DNA of 64,000 nt, taken from assembly GCF_022213065.1 (NCBI RefSeq), contig NZ_JAKLJA010000024.1:5336-69335 (forward strand). The letters run 5' to 3'. The notes beneath the pieces were generated by a model. The model was not told where the DNA came from. It saw nothing but the letters and a program-made list of their open reading frames with translations, and did no database searches. Shown here piece by piece: positions 59,298 through 64,000 of this stretch (the first letter of the stretch is position 1; every line of letters starts with the position of its first letter). Source of the stretch: Paraburkholderia tagetis. GTDB lineage: Bacteria; Pseudomonadota; Gammaproteobacteria; Burkholderiales; Burkholderiaceae. The position numbers and the translations under genes are program-made.

Positions 59298-60119
59298 GTG
59301 CCCTCAAACTCTGAGACCCTTCTGGAGCTGCGCGACGTCGACTTCGGCTATAGCGACCGGCTCGTCCTGTCCGGCCTGAACATGCGCTTTCCGCGCGGTC
59401 GGGTGGTCGCGGTCATGGGCGGCTCGGGCGGCGGCAAAACCACGGTGCTGCGCCTGATCGGCGGCCTCGTGCGCGCCCAGCGCGGCCAGGTGCTGTTCCA
59501 CGGTCAGGATATCGGCGCGCAATCGCGCGAAGGCCTGTACGCGCTGCGCCGAAAGATGGGCATGCTGTTCCAGTTCGGCGCGCTGTTCACCGACATGTCG
59601 GTATTCGAGAACGTCGCTTTCGCGCTGCGCGAACACACCGACCTTCCCGAAGATCTGATCCGCGACCTGGTGCTCATGAAGCTCAACGCCGTGGGCCTGC
59701 GCGGCGCGCGCGACCTCGCGCCCTCGGAAATTTCGGGCGGCATGGCGCGGCGCGTGGCGCTGGCGCGCGCGATCGCGCTCGACCCCGAGCTCATGATGTA
59801 CGACGAGCCGTTTGCCGGTCTCGACCCCATTTCTCTCGGCATCACCGCGAACCTGATCCGCACGCTGAACGATGCGCTCGGCGCCACGTCGATCCTCGTC
59901 ACGCACGACGTGCCCGAATCGTTCGCAATTGCCGACTACGTGTACTTCCTCGCGAACGGCCGCGTGCAGGTGGAAGGCACGCCTGCCGAGCTGCGCGCCT
60001 CGACCGACCCGATCGTGCGCCAGTTCATTGACGGCGCGCCGGACGGCCCGTTTCGCTTTCATTACCCAACGAACGTGCCGCTCGACGCGGACTTCGGCAT
60101 CGGCGGAGGCCGCTCATGA
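59298..60119 (+). CDS. mlaF: Phospholipid ABC transporter ATP-binding protein MlaF
   Basis: MlaF powers the Mla system that keeps phospholipids out of the outer leaflet of the outer membrane. From GTG 59298 the protein is 273 residues (SNSETLLELRDVDFGY), with Walker A GGSGGGKTT, signature EISGGMARRVALARA and Walker B ELMMYDEPFAGLDP. The frame remains open upstream to 59118 through the thiE hairpin and promoter, which is not credible coding. The mlaE start overlaps its stop (ATGA). Confidence 0.93.
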   Translation: MPSNSETLLELRDVDFGYSDRLVLSGLNMRFPRGRVVAVMGGSGGGKTTVLRLIGGLVRAQRGQVLFHGQDIGAQSREGLYALRRKMGMLFQFGALFTDMSVFENVAFALREHTDLPEDLIRDLVLMKLNAVGLRGARDLAPSEISGGMARRVALARAIALDPELMMYDEPFAGLDPISLGITANLIRTLNDALGATSILVTHDVPESFAIADYVYFLANGRVQVEGTPAELRASTDPIVRQFIDGAPDGPFRFHYPTNVPLDADFGIGGGRS

Positions 60120-60892
60120 CCGGCGCCATCAGTTCGCTCGGCCGCGCGGTCCTCGACTCGATCGCGCGCGCGGGCCATGCCACGCGCTTCTTCGTGCGCC
60201 TCGTGCTGGAGTTTTTCCCGCTGCTGCGCCGCCCGCGTCTTGTCACGAAGCAAGTCCACTTCGTCGGCAATTATTCGCTGCTGATCATCGCGGTGTCGGG
60301 CCTCTTCGTCGGCTTCGTGCTGGGCCTGCAGGGCTACTACACGCTCAACCGCTACGGCTCCGAGCAGGCGCTCGGTTTGCTCGTCGCGCTCTCGCTCGTG
60401 CGCGAGCTCGGCCCCGTCGTCACGGCGCTCCTGTTCGCGGGCCGCGCGGGCACCTCGCTCACGGCCGAAATCGGCCTCATGAAGGCGGGCGAGCAGCTCA
60501 CGGCCATGGAAATGATGGCGGTCGACCCGGTGCGCATCGTCGTGGCGCCGCGCATGTGGGCGGGCGTGATCGCCATGCCCATTCTGGCGGCCATCTTTAG
60601 CGCGGTCGGCATTCTGGGCGGCTACGTGGTGGGTGTGCTGCTGATCGGGGTGGACGCGGGCGCGTTCTGGTCGCAGATGCAAGGCGGCGTGGACGTCTGG
60701 GCCGACGTGGGCAATGGCGTGATCAAGAGCATCGTGTTCGGCTTCGCAGTCACGTTCACCGCGCTGTATCAGGGCTACGAGGCCAAGCCCACGCCAGAAG
60801 GCGTGTCGCGCGCGACCACCAGGACCGTCGTGTACGCGTCGCTCGCGGTGCTGGGCCTCGACTTCCTGCTCACCGCGCTGATGTTCAGCTAA
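60116..60892 (+). CDS. mlaE: Phospholipid ABC transporter permease MlaE
   Basis: MlaE is the membrane permease of the MlaFEDB complex. The 258-residue protein has about five helices (YSLLIIAVSGLFVGFVLGLQ; AGVIAMPILAAIFSAVGILG) and the coupling segment ELGPVVTALLFAGRAGTSLTAE typical of the MlaE/YrbE family. It overlaps mlaF by four bases. Confidence 0.96.
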   Translation: MTGAISSLGRAVLDSIARAGHATRFFVRLVLEFFPLLRRPRLVTKQVHFVGNYSLLIIAVSGLFVGFVLGLQGYYTLNRYGSEQALGLLVALSLVRELGPVVTALLFAGRAGTSLTAEIGLMKAGEQLTAMEMMAVDPVRIVVAPRMWAGVIAMPILAAIFSAVGILGGYVVGVLLIGVDAGAFWSQMQGGVDVWADVGNGVIKSIVFGFAVTFTALYQGYEAKPTPEGVSRATTRTVVYASLAVLGLDFLLTALMFS

Positions 60893-61009
60893 GCGCTGAT
60901 GTTCATAAGGCGCGGGTGCCCGCCGTCGTAACGAACGGCGAGGCGCCCGGGCTGTGCGGCAGGCGCCTCGTGCGTGGCGCCGCCGCAACGGATTCTCATT
61001 GGGATGACG

Positions 61010-61582
61010 ATGAAAAAGACTGCTCTCGACTTCTGGGTCGGCCTGTTCGTGGTGCTGGGCTTCATTGCGCTGCTGTTTCTCGCGCTGAAGGCCGGCAACA
61101 TGAGCTCGCTTTCGTTCCAGCCGACCTACCCGGTCAAGCTCAAATTCGACAACATTGGCGGACTCAAGCCGCGCGCGCCCGTGAAGAGCGCGGGCGTGAC
61201 CGTGGGCCGGGTGGCGTCTATCGGCTTCGATTCGAACACCTATCAGGCGCTCGTTACGATCAACCTCGACCAGCAATATCAGTTTCCGAAGGACTCGTCG
61301 GCGAAAATCCTGACCTCGGGCCTGCTCGGCGAGCAGTACATCGGGCTGGAGCCGGGCGGCGATACCGAAATGCTCAAGGCCGGCGACACTATCTCGATGA
61401 CGCAATCGGCGATCGTGCTCGAAAATTTGATCGGTCAGTTCCTCTATAGCAAGGCCGCCGATTCGGGGGCTTCGAAGTCTGGCAATGGCGCAAGCAACGC
61501 CGCTGCAAGCGGGGCTGGCGGCGAGAGCGCCGCGCCGGCACCGACACTCGCACCGGCCGGCTCGGGCGCGGCGCCGCAATAA
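61010..61582 (+). CDS. mlaD: MCE-domain lipid-transport protein MlaD
   Basis: MlaD forms a hexameric periplasmic ring on MlaE. The protein is 190 residues from ATG 61010 (or 192 from ATG 61004). It has one N-terminal helix (FWVGLFVVLGFIALLFLAL), an MCE domain (about 35-130; FDNIGGLKPRAPVKSAGVTV; LTSGLLGEQYIGLEPGGD) and a Gly/Ala/Ser/Pro-rich tail (about 155-190). It is 117 bases after mlaE and 11 bases before mlaA. Confidence 0.95.
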   Translation: MKKTALDFWVGLFVVLGFIALLFLALKAGNMSSLSFQPTYPVKLKFDNIGGLKPRAPVKSAGVTVGRVASIGFDSNTYQALVTINLDQQYQFPKDSSAKILTSGLLGEQYIGLEPGGDTEMLKAGDTISMTQSAIVLENLIGQFLYSKAADSGASKSGNGASNAAASGAGGESAAPAPTLAPAGSGAAPQ

Positions 61583-61593
61583 GGAGAAAAAAG

Positions 61594-62673
61594 ATGATGA
61601 CCACTCGCATGCGCGCGATCACCGTCGGGGTTACGGCGCTCGCATTAACGGCATGTTCGACGGTGCAGACGCCGTCGAAGGACGATCCCTGGGAAGGCTT
61701 CAACCGCACGGTCTATACCTTTAACGACAAGGTCGACCAGTACGCGCTCAAGCCAGTTGCGAAGGGCTACGTGAAAGTCACGCCGCAGCCGGTGCGTGAC
61801 AGCGTGACGAACTTCTTCGCGAACATCGGCGACGTCTACAACGCAGCCAACAACCTGCTGCAACTGAAGATCGCCGACGGTGTCGAGGACATCATGCGGA
61901 TCGTGATCAACACGGTCTTCGGCGTGGGCGGCCTGTTCGACGTGGCGTCGCTCGCCAAGCTGCCCAAGCACAACCAGGACTTCGGTCTCACGCTTGGCCA
62001 TTACGGCGTGCCGGCCGGCCCGTATCTCGTGCTGCCGCTGTTCGGCCCGAGCACCGTGCGCGACGGCGCGGGGATGCTCGGCAACTACTTCATCAATCCG
62101 CTCACGTATGTGAATCCGCCGGCGCTCTCGTGGGGCCTTTACGGCCTGAACGTGGTTAGCGCGCGTGCGAACCTGCTGGGCGCGAGCGACCTGCTGGAAG
62201 GTGCCGCGATCGACAAATATTCGTTCGTGCGCAATGCCTATCTGCAGCGCCGCCACTCCCTGCTCTCGGACGGCCACACGTCGAACAACGTGCCTGATTA
62301 CGGCGACGGCGCGCCGCTGCCGAACTACGGTGAGCCCGACGAAGGTGCGGCAGCGGCGGGGGCAGCCGGCGCGGCGGCGGGCGCTGCGGCGGGTGCTGCG
62401 GGTACATCAGGTACGGCCGCTCCTGCGGTTCCGGCATCGGGCACCGCGCGTGCTGCCGTGCCAACGGCGGCCAGCATGGCGCCGGCCAACCCCGAAAGCG
62501 GCACGGTCACGCCGGGAGGCCCGGCAGGCGTCGCAACGCCGGCCTCGGCACCCGCGCCGGCTTCGGGCACCGAGGCGCCGACAGGCGCGTCCGATACCGC
62601 TGTGCCGGGCGAACAGTTCGTTCCGCCGGCGCGCATTGGCATCGGCGCCCCGGGGCTGCTGCGTTTGCATTGA
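61594..62673 (+). CDS. mlaA: Outer-membrane lipoprotein MlaA (VacJ)
   Basis: MlaA removes mislocalised phospholipids from the outer leaflet and hands them to MlaC. The 359-residue protein has a lipobox LTAC (Cys21) and the MlaA domain (about 28-235): DPWEGFNRTVYTFNDKVDQY, GLTLGHYGVPAGPYLVLPLF and DGAGMLGNYFINPLTY. Residues 245-359 are an Ala/Gly/Pro/Thr-rich tail not found in E. coli MlaA. AAGGAG precedes the ATG. Its place between mlaD and mlaC differs from E. coli, where mlaA is unlinked. Confidence 0.94.
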   Translation: MMTTRMRAITVGVTALALTACSTVQTPSKDDPWEGFNRTVYTFNDKVDQYALKPVAKGYVKVTPQPVRDSVTNFFANIGDVYNAANNLLQLKIADGVEDIMRIVINTVFGVGGLFDVASLAKLPKHNQDFGLTLGHYGVPAGPYLVLPLFGPSTVRDGAGMLGNYFINPLTYVNPPALSWGLYGLNVVSARANLLGASDLLEGAAIDKYSFVRNAYLQRRHSLLSDGHTSNNVPDYGDGAPLPNYGEPDEGAAAAGAAGAAAGAAAGAAGTSGTAAPAVPASGTARAAVPTAASMAPANPESGTVTPGGPAGVATPASAPAPASGTEAPTGASDTAVPGEQFVPPARIGIGAPGLLRLH

Positions 62674-62850
62674 TCGCGATATCCGGCACGGCGCGTGGCG
62701 CCGGGCCGCTGCTTCGTAGCGCTTAAGTCTGACGTAACAAGCTGAAACGCTTGTCGCAGTTTCCTGGCACTCTTTGACTCGGTGTCCCGGAACGCGCGTG
62801 ATATCGTTGACCTCCAACGGGGTGTCGTTCCCCAACTTGCAGGATTCGCT

Positions 62851-63483
62851 ATGAAAAAATTCTTTCTGTACCCGATTTTCGCCATGTTTTTTGCGTTTGC
62901 CGGCGCAGCGTCCGCGCAAACCGTCGATACCAACAATCCTGACGCGATGATCAAGACGGTCACGCAGCAGGTGATGGACCAGATCAGGGGCGACAAGTCG
63001 ATCCAGTCCGGCGACATCAACAAGATCACGGCGCTCGTCAACGAGAAGATCCTGCCGTACACGGATTTCCGCCGCACGACGCAGCTCGCCATGGGCCGCA
63101 ACTGGCGCACGGCGACGCCCGAGCAGCAGCAACAGGTCACCGAGCAGTTCAAGACGCTCCTGATCCGCACGTACTCGGGCGCGCTCGCCCAGGTGCGCGA
63201 CCAGCAGATCGAGTACAAGCCGTTCCGCGCGAATCCGGACGACACCGACGTGGTGGTCCGTTCGACCGTCATGAACAACGGCCAGCCGATCGAGCTCGAC
63301 TACCGTCTGTACAAGACGGCGCAAGGCTGGCGCGTGTATGACATCAACGTGCTCGGCGCGTGGCTGATCCAGGCGTACCAGCAGCAGTTCCAGGAAAAGA
63401 TCCAGCAGGGCGGCGTGCAGGGACTCATCACCTTCCTCACGCAACGTAACCAGCAACTCGCCTCGGGTAAGGCCGCTTCGTGA
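62851..63483 (+). CDS. mlaC: Periplasmic phospholipid-binding protein MlaC
   Basis: MlaC ferries phospholipids between MlaA and MlaFEDB. From ATG 62851 the protein is 210 residues with a signal peptide (MKKFFLYPIFAMFFAFAGAASA/QT) and the MlaC domain (VNEKILPYTDFRRTTQLAMG; YDINVLGAWLIQAYQQQF). A 23-codon upstream extension is open but would hide the signal peptide. It is 177 bases after mlaA and overlaps mlaB by four bases. Confidence 0.95.
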   Translation: MKKFFLYPIFAMFFAFAGAASAQTVDTNNPDAMIKTVTQQVMDQIRGDKSIQSGDINKITALVNEKILPYTDFRRTTQLAMGRNWRTATPEQQQQVTEQFKTLLIRTYSGALAQVRDQQIEYKPFRANPDDTDVVVRSTVMNNGQPIELDYRLYKTAQGWRVYDINVLGAWLIQAYQQQFQEKIQQGGVQGLITFLTQRNQQLASGKAAS

Positions 63484-63752
63484 GCGAGCGCTTCGCCACT
63501 GGCGCCACGCTGACCCACGAGAGCGCGAAGGCCGCGCTCTCCGCGGGTCTCGCGCAGATCTCGGCAGGCGCCAGCGCTGTCGATTGCGCGCCGCTTACGC
63601 AGTTCGACTCCTCCGCGCTTGCCGTGCTCATCGCATGGCAGCGCGCCGCGCACGAGCGCGGCGTCACGCTCAGCGTACTCAATCTTCCTGCCGCGCTCGC
63701 GTCCCTCGCACGCGCTTACGGCGTCGACTCGCTCCTCCACGAGCGACATTGA
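63480..63752 (+). CDS. mlaB: STAS-domain protein MlaB
   Basis: MlaB binds MlaF in the cytoplasm and stabilises the transporter. The 90-residue STAS protein starts with GTG at 63480, overlapping the mlaC stop (GTGA), and has the central VDCAPLTQFDSSALAVLIAW with the conserved Asp-Ser-Ser. It closes the mlaFEDACB operon. Confidence 0.9.
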   Translation: MSERFATGATLTHESAKAALSAGLAQISAGASAVDCAPLTQFDSSALAVLIAWQRAAHERGVTLSVLNLPAALASLARAYGVDSLLHERH

Positions 63753-64000
63753 CGCGCGGCGGCCTCGCGGTCACGTCGCTCGAGCGCCAATGCGCTGCTC
63801 GAAGCCGATAGCCGCCCGCCGCCGCTTCCGTATTCAAGTCCAGTCCGGGCCCAGGTCGGGCTCACCGACTTGGCCTATAATCAAACGTTTTTTGGGCGTT
63901 GCTCCGGTTTTCGGGGCTTCGAAGGCGGTATCAGCCGTCCCCAATTCTGGTCTTCCCCGCAGCAGTAATGCACTTATTAGCCGCGCCGTTCACGACGGGT
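63753..64000. other. Downstream region of mlaB, window end
   Basis: A perfect TATAAT (63876-63881) lies in TTGGCCTATAATC and could drive a gene beyond the window. An ATG at 63968 opens a frame (MHLLAAPFTTG) to the last base, but 11 codons do not identify it and no good ribosome-binding site precedes it. Confidence 0.4.

Overview
The window is a chromosomal segment of a high-GC betaproteobacterium, almost certainly Burkholderia sensu lato (Burkholderia, Paraburkholderia or Caballeronia). The evidence is the protein sequences, the uninterrupted S10-spc-alpha ribosomal supercluster next to tuf, the cutA-dsbD-hemB-engB-ccs order, the pilMNOQ-aroK-aroB-dgt-gltB-gltD order and the thi and mla operons. 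Species cannot be fixed from sequence alone. I saw no rRNA, tRNA, CRISPR array, prophage or intact insertion sequence.

Layout. (1) 1-752: 3' part of tuf, preceded by about 74 bases that are not tuf and look like an assembly junction. (2) 889-15621: rpsJ, the S10 operon (rplC to rpsQ), the spc operon (rplN to secY, infA, rpmJ) and the alpha operon (rpsM, rpsK, rpsD, rpoA, rplQ), all on +. Two near-identical promoters (TTGCGA-N17-TATACT before rplC, TTGCGA-N17-TATAGT before rplN) divide it, and hairpins sit before rpsJ, rplC, rpoA and rplQ. (3) 15910-27033: redox and haem-related genes: cutA, dsbD, hemB and engB (both on -), a dihaem cytochrome c4, System II cytochrome c assembly genes (resB, ccsA), and the periplasmic methionine sulfoxide reductase pair msrP-msrQ. 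(4) 27166-31799: lysA-lptM and mrcA on -, cyaY on +. (5) 32167-40808: a 4-bp-overlap pilM-pilN-pilO/P-pilQ operon, then aroK, aroB, dgt and a glycerophosphodiesterase. (6) 40943-51068: a DUF883 membrane protein, ompW, a domesticated-looking REP-associated transposase relative, glutamate synthase gltB-gltD and thpR. (7) 51175-54915: on -, a D-amino-acid dehydrogenase with an unusual insertion, an eroded short-chain dehydrogenase and a BacA/YddA-like ABC exporter. (8) 55236-59117: a TPP riboswitch followed by thiO-thiS-thiG-thiE. (9) 59298-63752: mlaF-E-D-A-C-B, the outer-membrane lipid asymmetry system with mlaA inside the operon.

Functional links: cytochrome c4, CcsA/ResB and DsbD share periplasmic thiol and haem handling; MsrP/Q repairs periplasmic methionines; PilMNO/P/Q is the inner-membrane platform plus secretin of a type IV pilus or DNA-uptake machine; GltB/D make glutamate; ThiO/S/G/E build the thiazole moiety and couple it to the pyrimidine under TPP control.

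Most interesting for follow-up: a candidate terminator-ended small RNA with an anti-Shine-Dalgarno loop (about 19474-19580); a RAYT-like protein that has lost both HUH histidines and the catalytic tyrosine, in a window with three copies of a 36-39 bp palindromic REP-like repeat; a PilO-PilP fusion; the matched ribosomal promoters; and a frameshifted dehydrogenase remnant translationally coupled to an ABC transporter.
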